Of a stretch of DNA of 37,997 nt, positions 1-8,499 are shown in pieces (positions within the stretch are counted from its first letter, which is position 1; the number at the start of each line of letters is the position of its first letter). Origin of the DNA: an uncultured Bacillaceae bacterium (lineage in GTDB: Bacteria; Bacillota; Bacilli; Caldalkalibacillales; Caldalkalibacillaceae); contig CALBTX010000144.1 of NCBI GenBank assembly GCA_937967685.1, positions 1 to 37,997 on the forward strand. Reading direction: 5' to 3'. Both the position numbers and the translations under genes were made by a program. The notes beneath the pieces were generated by a model. That model was not told the origin of the DNA, ran no database searches, and saw nothing but the letters and a program-made list of their open reading frames with translations.

Positions 1-309
1 CGATACTTCAAAGAGCTGGTAAGTCCTGCTCTTTCCAGTTCAGTATACCCCCCTTAAGATTTTCGAATCGTTGCCTCCACCGTATGTTTTTCAATGGGTC
101 CATATGGATATGCCTCCATTTCCACTACAGGGCGATTTAAATTTCAGGAATATGTCAAATTCTTCTCTGGTCTCCCTATCGATTCAATTATATCAAAAAA
201 TCGCCGTATTGAATTTGAGACCTTATCTTCATTTCGAAGATCTAATGGTGTAAAATATCGATTTATTTAAAATTTGATCGCTTATCCACTTTTATCCTTG
301 AAAAAGATA
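1..309. other. Non-coding left edge, possible tail of an upstream unit
   Basis: I see no convincing gene here. The only open frames are short (60-70 residues), lack a good ribosome binding site and match nothing I recognise. A hairpin lies at 10-34, with AAAGAGC pairing with GCTCTTT across a short loop. It has no T-run on either side, so it is a weak terminator candidate at best. The stretch could be decayed sequence or the end of something outside the window. Confidence 0.4.
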
Positions 310-338
310 TTGCCATGCGCTTTCATGTGGTATATAAT
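310..338 (+). promoter_or_regulatory. Sigma-A-type promoter of the cytosine operon
   Basis: TTGCCA (310-315) and TATAAT (333-338) are separated by 17 bases, an almost ideal vegetative promoter. Transcription would start near 345, leaving a leader of about 50 bases before the permease start at 398. I see no riboswitch fold in that leader. Confidence 0.65.
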
Positions 339-397
339 TCAAAAAAATATTATAAAAATTCGATAAATTGGATCGATTGTACAAGGAAGTGATCTTC

Positions 398-1720
398 ATG
401 CAAGAAGAATTGATGATCAACAAGAAGAGAGGTTCGAACGAGCATGTAGATGTCGACTATACATTGACTCAAGTGCCCCAGCATGCCCAAAAGCATTGGT
501 TGGCTATATTTATCGTCCTTCTCGGATTCACCTTTCTGGCCACAACGATGGCCGCCGGGGCTAATATCGGCACATCTTTTACGTTTTCTGAACTGATCAT
601 TCTATTACTAGTGGGGAACGTTCTGCTTTCTACATACGTGGGTCTCCTCTGCTGGGTGGCTGCAAAAACAGGATTACATACGATCCTTCTAGCCAGGTAT
701 GCTTTAGGACGATTGGGTTCGAAGTGGGGAAGCATGATCCTCGGGGGAACGCAAGTATTTTGGTATGCCGTGCAAGCGGCTTATTTGGGTCTGTTATTTA
801 CCCAAGGCCTGGGAATAGAACAATACTATATTCCGATTACGGTTTTTTGGTCTCTTGTCATGGGTGCGGCTGCCATCAAGGGGACGAAAGGAATGGAGAT
901 TGTCGCCTATTTATCCATCCCGCCGTTTCTTTACTTGGCGTATAAGATTCCGGCACTGAGCATCGCATCTGCGGGAGGATTTGGAGAACTTTTTGCCATA
1001 GAACCGACGTCAACCATGTCTTTTGCCGTCGCCATTACGATCATCATAGGAACATTTGTTTCCGGAGGAACACAGGCACCGAATTGGGCTCGGTTTGCCA
1101 AGTCCCCCCGAACAGGATTTTTAGTAGGATTTCTGGCCTTTTTTGTTGGAAATACGGTCATGATTTTGGCTGGCATGTTGGGCGGGCTGGCCATCCAGCA
1201 AGGTGATATGATTGAAATCATGATCGACATGGGAATTATTGTCATGGGTATTCTCATCTTACTTTTTAATATATGGACGACAAATACAGCGACTGCTTAT
1301 GCTTTCGGTGTCGCTGGATCTGAATTTTTCAACAAGCCCAATAAGGTTCCTTTTGTCATTGGCGGGCTGATCATTGCCACAATTATGGCCGCTACAGGGA
1401 TCTATGCATATTTTATTGATTATTTAATCCTGCTAGGTGTTTTTATCCCTCCACTCGGCGGCTTAGTGATCGGAGATTATTTATACACATGGAGAAAGTC
1501 ATTCCCAAAATTTGAACATGTGCAATTTAGAATGGTGCGCTATGCAAACTTAATCGCTTATTTATTGGCCACATTAGCGGCTTATTTGAGTTCTGTCTTC
1601 GAAATAGGACTTCCGCCGCTCATTGGCATCGTTTCAGCCATCATCTTAGTTTATGTCATCAATACCATCTTTAAGTTATTCGGCATCGCCGATTCTCACC
1701 GAATATTCACTCAAAACTAG
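398..1720 (+). CDS. codB: Cytosine/nucleobase permease, NCS1 family (CodB-like)
   Basis: This is a 440-residue, very hydrophobic protein with about twelve membrane segments, the normal size and layout of NCS1 nucleobase:cation symporters. The N-terminal part (VDYTLTQVP, then a segment with AAGANIGTSFTFSEL) and the block SGGTQAPNWARFAKSPRTG resemble CodB. The start is taken at ATG 398, with AAGGA at 383-387. An upstream in-frame TTG at 368 has no ribosome site. The gene leads an operon with two CodA-type deaminases, so the expected job is import of cytosine or a related base across the cytoplasmic membrane. The exact substrate is inferred from family and neighbours, and another pyrimidine or analogue is possible. 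Confidence 0.85.
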   Translation: MQEELMINKKRGSNEHVDVDYTLTQVPQHAQKHWLAIFIVLLGFTFLATTMAAGANIGTSFTFSELIILLLVGNVLLSTYVGLLCWVAAKTGLHTILLARYALGRLGSKWGSMILGGTQVFWYAVQAAYLGLLFTQGLGIEQYYIPITVFWSLVMGAAAIKGTKGMEIVAYLSIPPFLYLAYKIPALSIASAGGFGELFAIEPTSTMSFAVAITIIIGTFVSGGTQAPNWARFAKSPRTGFLVGFLAFFVGNTVMILAGMLGGLAIQQGDMIEIMIDMGIIVMGILILLFNIWTTNTATAYAFGVAGSEFFNKPNKVPFVIGGLIIATIMAATGIYAYFIDYLILLGVFIPPLGGLVIGDYLYTWRKSFPKFEHVQFRMVRYANLIAYLLATLAAYLSSVFEIGLPPLIGIVSAIILVYVINTIFKLFGIADSHRIFTQN

Positions 1721-1748
1721 TGCGATTGGCCAAGGAGGCTGAGTTGAT

Positions 1749-3017
1749 ATGTTAATTAGAAACGTTCAGATCAGGGGTAAAACAGGTTTCTGGGATATTG
1801 CCATTCGCAACGGGATCATAGAACAGATTGGAAGAGATCTTTCGCCTATGGAGGATGAAGAGATGATAGACGGGCAGGCGGGATTGGTCATGCCTCCGTT
1901 TGTCGACTCTCATAGCCACCTGGATTACGTAGGCACGTATGGTGATCCGGTGTATAACATCAGCGGGACTTTGTTTGAGGGAATAAAAATATGGAATGAA
2001 AGAAGGCAAAAGATGACATTTGATGACGTAAAGTCCAGATCGACCGAAGTTTTGAAATGGCTCATGGCCCAAGGTACCCAATATGTACGAACACATGTCA
2101 ATACGGACGAACCCGGGTTAACATCATTACAGTCCATATTAGAAGTGAAAGAAGAGTTCGCTCCATTCATTGATCTGCAAATTGTCGCTTTCCCTCAGTT
2201 CGGCATCCTTAACTTTGAAAATGGCCTGGTATTACTGGAAGAAGCATTGAACATGGGAGCGGATGCGATAGGCGCCATTCCCCATTTTGAGGATACGAGA
2301 GAAGATGCCGTCCAATCCATTAAACACATTTTTAAGCTGGCGGAAAAATATCGTGTCATGGTCGATGTACACTGTGATGAAACGGATGATGACCAATCAC
2401 GGGCGATAGAAGTGGTTGCCGCCGAAGCGTATAAGTACGACATGGGGGAGTGGGTCACGGCAAGTCATACTTGTGCCATGCATTCCTATAACAATGCCTA
2501 TACATTTAAGCTTTTTGGATTGTTGAAAAAAGCGAACATTAATTTTGTGGCCAATCCGACAATCAATATTCATCTTCAAGGACGTTACGCTGATTATCCC
2601 AAACGCCGAGGGGTCACCCGAGTCAAAGAATTGCTTGAATCGGGACTGAATGTTAGTTTTGGTAATGATGATATTATGGATCCGTTTTATCCTCTTGGCA
2701 TTGGCAATATGCTTGAGGTGTTGCATATGGGAGTCCATGTCTGTCATTTAACCGGATATCAGCAAATACTTGATTCTTTCGATTTAATTACGACAAACGG
2801 CGCCAAAACACTTCATATAGCGGATCAGTACGGAATCGAAATTGGCAAGCCCGGGAATCTCATTATACTACCGGCGAAAGATGAGTATGATGCTCTTCGC
2901 AGACAGGTTAAACCGTCCTATTCAATCAGAAAAGGCGAGGTGATTGCTAAAATGGAACCGGCCAAGTCAATGATATATGTTGACGGCCAAGCTGAACATA
3001 TTGATTTTTGCATATGA
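1749..3017 (+). CDS. Cytosine deaminase-like amidohydrolase, divergent paralog
   Basis: A 422-residue amidohydrolase-superfamily enzyme of the CodA type. Metal-ligand and catalytic elements are in place: HSH near residues 55-57, FPQ, HCDETDDDQSR, SHTCAMHSY and an Asp in FGNDDIMDP. It resembles CodA along its whole length, but active-site loops differ. The CodA-type HxHLDxxxTAGxPxWN appears as HSHLDYVGTYGDPVYN. The His before the catalytic Asp (E. coli CodA position 312) is Asn, and the Trp equivalent to E. coli 319 is Phe. It probably hydrolyses the amino or ring C-N bond of a cytosine-like heterocycle, but its substrate may not be cytosine. It follows the permease by 28 bases with AAGGAGG before the ATG. 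Confidence 0.82.
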   Translation: MLIRNVQIRGKTGFWDIAIRNGIIEQIGRDLSPMEDEEMIDGQAGLVMPPFVDSHSHLDYVGTYGDPVYNISGTLFEGIKIWNERRQKMTFDDVKSRSTEVLKWLMAQGTQYVRTHVNTDEPGLTSLQSILEVKEEFAPFIDLQIVAFPQFGILNFENGLVLLEEALNMGADAIGAIPHFEDTREDAVQSIKHIFKLAEKYRVMVDVHCDETDDDQSRAIEVVAAEAYKYDMGEWVTASHTCAMHSYNNAYTFKLFGLLKKANINFVANPTINIHLQGRYADYPKRRGVTRVKELLESGLNVSFGNDDIMDPFYPLGIGNMLEVLHMGVHVCHLTGYQQILDSFDLITTNGAKTLHIADQYGIEIGKPGNLIILPAKDEYDALRRQVKPSYSIRKGEVIAKMEPAKSMIYVDGQAEHIDFCI

Positions 3018-3047
3018 ATGCATTTAACGTCTCATAGATATATTGGC

Positions 3048-3108
3048 AACATGAGATATTTAACAACATGAAATATTTTACAACATGATATGTTTTCCAA
3101 CATGATGG
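3048..3108. repeat. 17-bp tandem repeat between the two deaminase genes
   Basis: Three consecutive 17-base units start with AACATGA (3048, 3065, 3082), and a partial fourth starts at 3099. The units are A/T-rich and imperfect. The spacer of about 160 bases is otherwise empty. No terminator is visible, so the second deaminase is probably co-transcribed with the first. Confidence 0.8.
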
Positions 3109-3179
3109 TAAATGTGGACAAAGTAGGGCGGAACAACAAAATATACAAAGAAAACAACAGAGGATGGTGAGCAGTTATC

Positions 3180-4505
3180 ATGATGATACAAAACGCCAAA
3201 TTGCGCAATCGGCAAGGGTTGTGGGATATCTCCATTCGTGATGGCGTGATTGTCAACATCGTCGAGCATAGGCGCAAATCCAATAACGAAAAATCCAATA
3301 ATGAACAAGTGGGAGATGCTGAAAGTGAAGTGCTCGATGTCCAAGGAAACCTCGTCCTCCCCCCTTTCATTGATCCTCATGTTCATTTGGACAGCACATT
3401 AACGGCAGGAGAACCGAGATGGAATGAAAGCGGAACACTGTTTGAGGGGATCGAGCGCTGGTCGGAAAGAAAGGCCTCTTTAACGACTGAAGATGTGAAA
3501 CACAGGGCCAAAACTGCCTTAAAATGGCAAGTGGCCCATGGGATTCAATTTGTACGCACACATGTGGATGTAACCGATCCGGATCTTGTCGCTCTAAAGG
3601 CGATGCTTGAAGTGAAGGAGGAAATGGCACCTTACGTCACGCTGCAGATTGTTGCTTTTCCCCAAGACGGCATGTTGTCTTACCCAAACGGCAGTGAATT
3701 AGTGGAAGAAGCGCTTCGTCTTGGAGCTGATGTCGTCGGGGGAATACCTCATTTTGAATTCACTCGTGAATATGGTGTCGAATCAGTGCAAAAAGCATTT
3801 CAACTTGCTATAAAATATGATCGGTTGGTGGACATTCATTGTGACGAAATAGATGATGAGCAATCCCGTTTTGTGGAAGTCGTTGCCGCCGAGGCCGATC
3901 GTCTCGGTATGGGAGAAAAAGTAACGGCCAGTCACACCACTGCCATGCATTCCTATAACAATGCCTACACCTATAAATTATTCGGTTTGCTGCAACGTGC
4001 AAAGATCCATTTCGTTGCCAACCCGTTGATCAATATCCATCTTCAAGGGCGTTTTGATGCCTATCCGAAGAGGAGAGGCTTGACGAGGGTCAAAGAAATG
4101 CAGGAAGCTGGGCTAAACGTTTGTTTTGGCCACGATAATCTCTCGGATCCGTGGTACCCACTGGGCATCGGCAACATGCTCCAAGTATTACATATGGGTA
4201 TTCATGCCTGCCACCTGACAGGTTATGAACAAATGGTTCATGCATTTGATCTGATTACGACCAATAGTGCACGGACCATGTCTGTGACGGAACAATACGG
4301 TCTCGAGGAGGGCAAACCGGGGAATTTAATCGTATTGGACGCCGCTGATGAATATGATGCGCTGCGTCGCATGGCTACAGTACGCTATTCCATTCGTCGT
4401 GGTCGGGTCATTTCCGAAACCAAACCCGCCGAACACACCTTGTATATGGGGGATAAGGCTGAACAAGTGACGTTTCAAAAGCCGACCATACCGTCTTCCA
4501 AGTAG
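3180..4505 (+). CDS. codA: Cytosine deaminase
   Basis: A 441-residue CodA-type amidohydrolase that converts cytosine to uracil and ammonia in the cytosol for pyrimidine salvage. It carries the canonical HVHLDSTLTAGEPRWN block, the metal-binding HxH, FPQDG, HCDEIDDEQSR, SHTTAMHSY and FGHDNLSDPWYPLG. At the position equivalent to E. coli CodA Asp314, a residue known to tune pyrimidine specificity, it has Asn. The N-terminal beta-sandwich domain contains an extra acidic/polar insertion with a five-residue in-frame duplication (KSNNE twice), absent from the neighbouring paralog. The first ATG is 3180. ATG 3183 aligns better with the paralog and is equally possible. The gene closes the operon before the terminator at 4551. 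Confidence 0.88.
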   Translation: MMIQNAKLRNRQGLWDISIRDGVIVNIVEHRRKSNNEKSNNEQVGDAESEVLDVQGNLVLPPFIDPHVHLDSTLTAGEPRWNESGTLFEGIERWSERKASLTTEDVKHRAKTALKWQVAHGIQFVRTHVDVTDPDLVALKAMLEVKEEMAPYVTLQIVAFPQDGMLSYPNGSELVEEALRLGADVVGGIPHFEFTREYGVESVQKAFQLAIKYDRLVDIHCDEIDDEQSRFVEVVAAEADRLGMGEKVTASHTTAMHSYNNAYTYKLFGLLQRAKIHFVANPLINIHLQGRFDAYPKRRGLTRVKEMQEAGLNVCFGHDNLSDPWYPLGIGNMLQVLHMGIHACHLTGYEQMVHAFDLITTNSARTMSVTEQYGLEEGKPGNLIVLDAADEYDALRRMATVRYSIRRGRVISETKPAEHTLYMGDKAEQVTFQKPTIPSSK

Positions 4506-4550
4506 ACATCTCTATTTTGGCCTTACTTTAAATATTTTTAGATATTATAG

Positions 4551-4601
4551 AAAAACACGAGTGAAGGGTTTGACAATGTTGAACTCTTACTCGTGTTTTT
4601 T
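4551..4601 (+). terminator. Rho-independent terminator of the cytosine operon
   Basis: AAAACACGAGT pairs with ACTCGTGTTTT, an inner arm (AAGGGTT/AACTCTT) extends the stem, and a T-run follows. This is a strong intrinsic terminator about 45 bases after the codA stop. Confidence 0.88.
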
Positions 4602-4652
4602 ATTGTGTTTTTCATTCGTTTCCTTCCCGTCCAAAAGAGCACATGCTAGGAT

Positions 4653-4682
4653 TGAAACAAACGGCCGTCTGGTTGACGGCCA
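4653..4682 (-). terminator. Possible minus-strand terminator after the small ORF
   Basis: GGCCGTC (4663-4669) and GACGGCC (4675-4681) form a perfect 7-bp stem with a 5-base loop. Read on the minus strand it is followed by GTTTGTTTC, a moderate T-rich tail. It would end a transcript from the short gene at 4729-4818. Confidence 0.5.
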
Positions 4683-4693
4683 GATTGAAGTAT

Positions 4694-4725
4694 AGTAGGT
4701 TGATCAGCCAGTAGGTTGATCAGCC
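4694..4725. repeat. 16-bp perfect tandem duplication
   Basis: AGTAGGTTGATCAGCC occurs twice in direct succession (4694-4709 and 4710-4725), just downstream of the small minus-strand ORF. It looks like a recent slip duplication. Confidence 0.9.
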
Positions 4726-4728
4726 GCA

Positions 4729-4818
4729 TCACTCGATAAAATCTTTCGCTTTCGGCTTGGCGACAAAAGCGATGATTAAAGGGATGCCTATAACAAGTGC
4801 AGCGGTGAGGTAATCCAT
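4729..4818 (-). CDS. Possible 29-residue membrane peptide
   Basis: This short frame encodes MDYLTAALVIGIPLIIAFVA followed by KPKAKDFIE: one clean hydrophobic helix of about 17 residues and a charged tail. That is the architecture of the many small single-span proteins of spore formers. A weak ribosome site (ACGGA) lies about 8 bases before the ATG, and a hairpin terminator follows. I do not recognise the family. Support is the strongly biased composition, the terminator and the otherwise empty 580-base spacer. Chance coding cannot be excluded. Confidence 0.45.
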   Translation of the reverse strand: MDYLTAALVIGIPLIIAFVAKPKAKDFIE

Positions 4819-4860
4819 ATAATCAATCCGTTTCCTATCTATTTTAGTATCGTATTATGC

Positions 4861-4890
4861 ACACATTAAGTGATATTTACACATTAAGTG
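4861..4890. repeat. Pair of ACACATTAAGTG direct repeats
   Basis: Two perfect 12-base copies (4861-4872 and 4879-4890) are spaced 18 bases apart, upstream of the small minus-strand ORF. On that strand a CATAAT -10-like element lies next to them. They may be an operator for the small gene or simply another local duplication. The rest of 4891-5091 holds no gene I can support. Confidence 0.55.
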
Positions 4891-5091
4891 GCCATTAAAC
4901 ATTCCAGGGATCAGGTGTAATCGAAACTTCTTGACGAGTGGAATTAGCTATAGGAAACGTCACCGTGTGTTTTTTAGAGAGGCATAAACAAGGAACTTTA
5001 CAAATTCGTGTCGAATGTACTCATTAAAACCCTTAATCCAATTTGCTTCTGGATTGTGGTGACGTATTTTCTCCGAAGGAAGGTGATAATC

Positions 5092-6936
5092 ATGTTAAAG
5101 AGAGAAGAGATTAGGAGCCAACTGATGAACAACATCCGCAATAACAAGCCGATCATTGGTGTTGCTGCTGGTTCCGGCCTCTCAGCCAAACAAGCTCTTG
5201 AAGGTGGGGCAGATTTATTTCTCGTTCTCAACGCGGGAAGATTCAGGGCTTCTGGGGTTTCTTCTTTGGCATGCATGATGCCTTATTCAAACAGTAATGA
5301 GCTTGTGCTGTCATTTGGTAGTGAAGAAATATTACCTAGAGTACGAGGGAAACCCGTCATTTTCGGGGCTTGTGCAACCGATCCGACAATAGGCCAGGAT
5401 ATGTTATTGGATAAACTGACTAAGGCCGGGTTCGATGGTGTTAATAATTTTCCCAGTGTGGGTGTCATTGACGGAACTTTCAGGCAGGCCCTTGAAGAAA
5501 GTGGCATGGGTTTTCAGGCGGAAGTTGAATTGATGAAAAAAGCGGTTGAACGAAATTTGTTTACAATTGCTTTTACATATGATGAAGAACAATCTTTAAA
5601 GATGGCCGAAGTCAATGTGGATGTCATTTGTGTCAACTTAGGATGGACAATTGGTGGAGAATTAAGTGTAACACAGCAAAAAAGTTTGTCCGAAAGCACG
5701 CGTTTTTTAAATCGGATTTTCAAAAAAGCATTGGATGTGAATCCAAATGTACTCATGATGGTTTATGGCGGTCCGATCAATGACCCTGAACATGCCAGAC
5801 ACATTTATGAAAAAACACAGGCCGTCGGGTATATTGGAGGTTCTAGTTTTGAGCGGATTCCTACTGAGGTCAGTATTAGAGAGACTACACAAGAATTTAA
5901 GAATATTCATAAATTGGAGGAAGAAAATAAAAGTTTAAAGAAAGAATTAGTGAAAAAAAAGGGATTCGATGAGATTGTCGGTCAAAGCCGGAGCATGCAA
6001 GACATTTATGATGTGGTGAACAAGGTCGCGGATAAAAACATAAATGTACTTGTTCACGGGGAAAGCGGAACTGGTAAGGAGTTAATTGTCAGGGCCATTC
6101 ATTATAATAGTCATCGTTTTAAAGAGCCTTTTGTGAAAATAAATTGTGCAGCCATTCCGAAAGATATTCTGGAAAGTGAGCTTTTCGGCCATGAAAAAGG
6201 TGCGTTTACCGGGGCAGAACGGAAAAGAATTGGTAAGTTTGAGCTGTCAAACGGGGGTACTTTATTTTTGGATGAAGTTGGCGAATTGGATTTGGACATC
6301 CAAGCTAAATTTTTGCGGGTGATTCAACAGCAGGAATTTGAAAGAGTGGGCGGTAATCGTACGATTAAAGTGGATGTTCGAATTATTTGTGCGACGAATA
6401 AAAATTTGCGTGAAGCGGTGCGACAAGGTAAATTTCGTGAAGATTTGTATTACAGGCTGAACGTTGTCTCTATTTATATACCTCCCCTTCGTCAGCGAAA
6501 AGACGATATTCCTTTGTTGGTGAATCATTTTTTAAGGAGAATCAATGAGAAGTTTAACTTGAATATCAATCGGCTATCTGCATCAGCCCTTGACGCTTTA
6601 GTACAGTATGATTGGCCTGGCAACGTACGCGAATTGGAGCACACTTTGGAAAGAGCGGCCGTTTTATGTGATGGCCAGGTGATTGGTTTATATGATTTAC
6701 CCGAATCCATTCGCCGCGTCGTTGATGATCAGGACAGTGAATTTCATTCCCATTCTTTAATGAGTGTGAATCAAAAAAATGTTTCGCAAATGGAAAGACA
6801 AATGATTATTGAGAGCCTTGATAAATTCTCTTGGAATCGGACGAAAACTGCACAACACCTGGGAATAACGAGGAGAACTTTATATAACAAAATGAAAAAA
6901 TACAACATTGAAAGACAACTGACAAAGACAAAGTAA
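5092..6936 (+). CDS. Sigma-54-dependent activator with N-terminal TIM-barrel sensor
   Basis: A 614-residue enhancer-binding protein. Residues 1 to about 275 are a TIM barrel of the PEP-hydrolase/'TIM-barrel signal transduction' family (Pfam PF09370), closely similar to the protein at 8500-9336. A short coiled coil (LEEENKSLKKEL) follows. Then comes an AAA+ domain with Walker A GESGTGKE (about 323), the sigma-54 contact loop GAFTGA (about 370-375) and Walker B LFLDEVGEL (about 392). A C-terminal Fis-type helix-turn-helix (NRTKTAQHLGITRRTLYNKM) completes it. The start is ATG 5092, after GAAGGAAGGTG. The sensor differs from the stand-alone copy at likely catalytic spots (CGTDP to CATDP, AHMG to VNLG, SHGGP to VYGGP), so it probably binds the ligand without turning it over. 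The evident target is the sigma-54 promoter at 7158. Confidence 0.9.
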   Translation: MLKREEIRSQLMNNIRNNKPIIGVAAGSGLSAKQALEGGADLFLVLNAGRFRASGVSSLACMMPYSNSNELVLSFGSEEILPRVRGKPVIFGACATDPTIGQDMLLDKLTKAGFDGVNNFPSVGVIDGTFRQALEESGMGFQAEVELMKKAVERNLFTIAFTYDEEQSLKMAEVNVDVICVNLGWTIGGELSVTQQKSLSESTRFLNRIFKKALDVNPNVLMMVYGGPINDPEHARHIYEKTQAVGYIGGSSFERIPTEVSIRETTQEFKNIHKLEEENKSLKKELVKKKGFDEIVGQSRSMQDIYDVVNKVADKNINVLVHGESGTGKELIVRAIHYNSHRFKEPFVKINCAAIPKDILESELFGHEKGAFTGAERKRIGKFELSNGGTLFLDEVGELDLDIQAKFLRVIQQQEFERVGGNRTIKVDVRIICATNKNLREAVRQGKFREDLYYRLNVVSIYIPPLRQRKDDIPLLVNHFLRRINEKFNLNINRLSASALDALVQYDWPGNVRELEHTLERAAVLCDGQVIGLYDLPESIRRVVDDQDSEFHSHSLMSVNQKNVSQMERQMIIESLDKFSWNRTKTAQHLGITRRTLYNKMKKYNIERQLTKTK

Positions 6937-6945
6937 AATACAATC

Positions 6946-6985
6946 ATGGGAAAGATTGATTAAGTTTTGAGAAAAATTTTCCCAT
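6946..6985. promoter_or_regulatory. Inverted repeat, candidate activator-binding site
   Basis: ATGGGAAA (6946-6953) and TTTCCCAT (6978-6985) form a perfect 8-bp inverted repeat about 170-210 bases upstream of the sigma-54 promoter. That is a normal enhancer distance for this activator class. It could alternatively be part of the activator gene's 3' end structure. Confidence 0.35.
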
Positions 6986-7004
6986 CTGATGAGAAACGCA
7001 AGTT

Positions 7005-7032
7005 AAAAGTGAGAAAATATTTTCTCACTTTT
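7005..7032. terminator. 28-bp perfect palindrome, terminator of the activator gene or enhancer site
   Basis: AAAAGTGAGAAA, a central ATAT and TTTCTCACTTTT form a fully symmetric 28-base palindrome followed by further T-rich sequence. As RNA it makes a 12-bp stem with a 4-base loop and a U-tail, which suits termination. As DNA, about 130-150 bases upstream of the -24/-12 promoter, it would also suit a dimeric activator. Confidence 0.6.
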
Positions 7033-7157
7033 TATATTTGTGTTTTATTCAAGACTTATTTTTTGAGTCGAAAAAGTAATTTAATCGAGTTGCAATCGAC
7101 TGGATTTAATCAATTTACTTTGGAGGACGATGTTTTTATGCATTGATTTTAAAAAAA

Positions 7158-7172
7158 TGGCATGATAATTGC
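7158..7172 (+). promoter_or_regulatory. Sigma-54 (-24/-12) promoter
   Basis: TGGCATGATAATTGC matches the sigma-54 consensus TGGCAC-N5-TTGC with one change and exact GG-to-GC spacing. Transcription would start near 7184, about 28 bases before the ATG at 7212. The element lies directly downstream of a gene for a sigma-54 activator, making an autonomous regulatory unit with the operon that follows. Confidence 0.85.
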
Positions 7173-7211
7173 TTATTTATCACTGAAACAGCAGAGAAGG
7201 GAGGGATGTTG

Positions 7212-8453
7212 ATGGGGAAAGTTCTCATTCTGGGTACTTTGGACACGAAAGGAAAAGAGTTTCTATTCATCAAGGAATTGATTGAAAAGACGGGCGTTAA
7301 AACCGTTGTCATGGATTGCGGGGTGAAGGGAAGACCTTATTTTCCGCCTGACATTAGTCATGAAGAAGTGGCCCAAAAAGGAGGTGGATTGCTGGAAGAG
7401 CTGGTGGCCAATGATGATCGTGGTGCTGCCATTGATGTGATGATGAAAGGTGCAGCCCGGCTGACAGTAGAGTTGTACCAAGCGGGAGAGATTCAAGGGA
7501 TCATTAGTATGGGGGGATCCGCAGGGACGACGATTGCCACGCATGCTATGCAGCACCTTCCCGTCGGTGTTCCTAAAGTGATGCTGTCAACGGTTGCTTC
7601 CGGCAATACGCGCCCTTACGTCGGAGTAAAAGATGTGACCATGATGTATTCGGTCATCGACATTTCCGGGATTAACCAACTGTCCTCTAGGATTTTAGCC
7701 AATGCAGCATTTGCCATATCCGGCATGGTCAAAGAAGATCATTCGGAATTTAAAAGCGAAAAACCGTTGATTGCCGCAACAATGTTTGGTTTAACAACTC
7801 CGTGCGTCTCAAAGGCGAGGGAATATCTTGAAGAAAAAGGTTATGAAGTGCTTGTCTTTCATGCCACGGGAACAGGTGGCCGGGCGATGGAAGCTTTGAT
7901 TGAAGCAGGATATATCCGGGGAGTCTTGGATGTGACGACTACGGAATGGTGTGATGAATTGGTTGGCGGAGTGTTGAGTGCTGGCCCACACCGTTTGGAG
8001 GCGGCCGCTAAGGCACATATTCCCCAGGTCGTTTCCACAGGGGCCTTGGACATGGTCAATTTCGGTGAGTTTGAAACAGTCCCCGATCAATTTAAAAACC
8101 GCAATTTGTATAAACATAATGCCACTGTTACTTTAATGCGCACAACAAAGCAAGAAAACGAGCAATTAGGGAGAATCATTGCCAAAAAATTAAATATGTG
8201 TCAGGTGCCATCAGCATTATTTTTGCCGCTGAAAGGGGTATCTGGCATTGATGCACCGGGAAAACCTTTTCACGGTCCGGAAGAAAATCGCTGCTTATTC
8301 AATGCATTGCGAGAAAATATGAATAATGACTTGGTCGAAATCGTTGAAAGGGAACAGCACATTAATGATGAGGCTTTTGCCATAGCTATGGCCCAGAAGT
8401 TAATCGACTTAATGGAAAACAACGCACAAAGAAATGATGCTGGCGGTCAATAA
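7212..8453 (+). CDS. Tm-1-like ATP-binding domain protein (UPF0261)
   Basis: A 413-residue protein of the UPF0261/Tm-1 N-terminal family. It begins GKVLILGTLDTKGKE and has the glycine-rich block IISMGGSAGTTIATHAM, typical of the ATP-binding N-terminal part of plant Tm-1. The ATG at 7212 follows GGGAGGG by 6 bases. A longer frame upstream would overlap the sigma-54 promoter and is not used. In plant Tm-1 this domain is fused in front of a TIM barrel; here the next gene encodes that barrel separately. The bacterial biochemical function is unknown. The operon context (ABC importer, ligand-type activator) suggests an enzyme or subunit acting on an imported small molecule. Confidence 0.85.
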   Translation: MGKVLILGTLDTKGKEFLFIKELIEKTGVKTVVMDCGVKGRPYFPPDISHEEVAQKGGGLLEELVANDDRGAAIDVMMKGAARLTVELYQAGEIQGIISMGGSAGTTIATHAMQHLPVGVPKVMLSTVASGNTRPYVGVKDVTMMYSVIDISGINQLSSRILANAAFAISGMVKEDHSEFKSEKPLIAATMFGLTTPCVSKAREYLEEKGYEVLVFHATGTGGRAMEALIEAGYIRGVLDVTTTEWCDELVGGVLSAGPHRLEAAAKAHIPQVVSTGALDMVNFGEFETVPDQFKNRNLYKHNATVTLMRTTKQENEQLGRIIAKKLNMCQVPSALFLPLKGVSGIDAPGKPFHGPEENRCLFNALRENMNNDLVEIVEREQHINDEAFAIAMAQKLIDLMENNAQRNDAGGQ

Positions 8454-8499
8454 AAAACGATTCATGATGCAATAAAACAAAGTAAACGGAGGAAGATGT

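Noticed and set aside
71..253. A 60-codon frame at the left edge
   Set aside because: It starts at TTG without a ribosome site, and an overlapping frame is equally open. I recognise no homology, so it is left as non-coding.
345..397. Riboswitch in the cytosine permease leader
   Set aside because: The leader is only about 50 bases and A/T-rich, with no aptamer-like junction or terminator hairpin.
7143..7211. Longer N-terminus for the UPF0261 gene
   Set aside because: The extension would cover the sigma-54 promoter and start upstream of the predicted transcript. The ATG at 7212 has a good ribosome site and fits family length.
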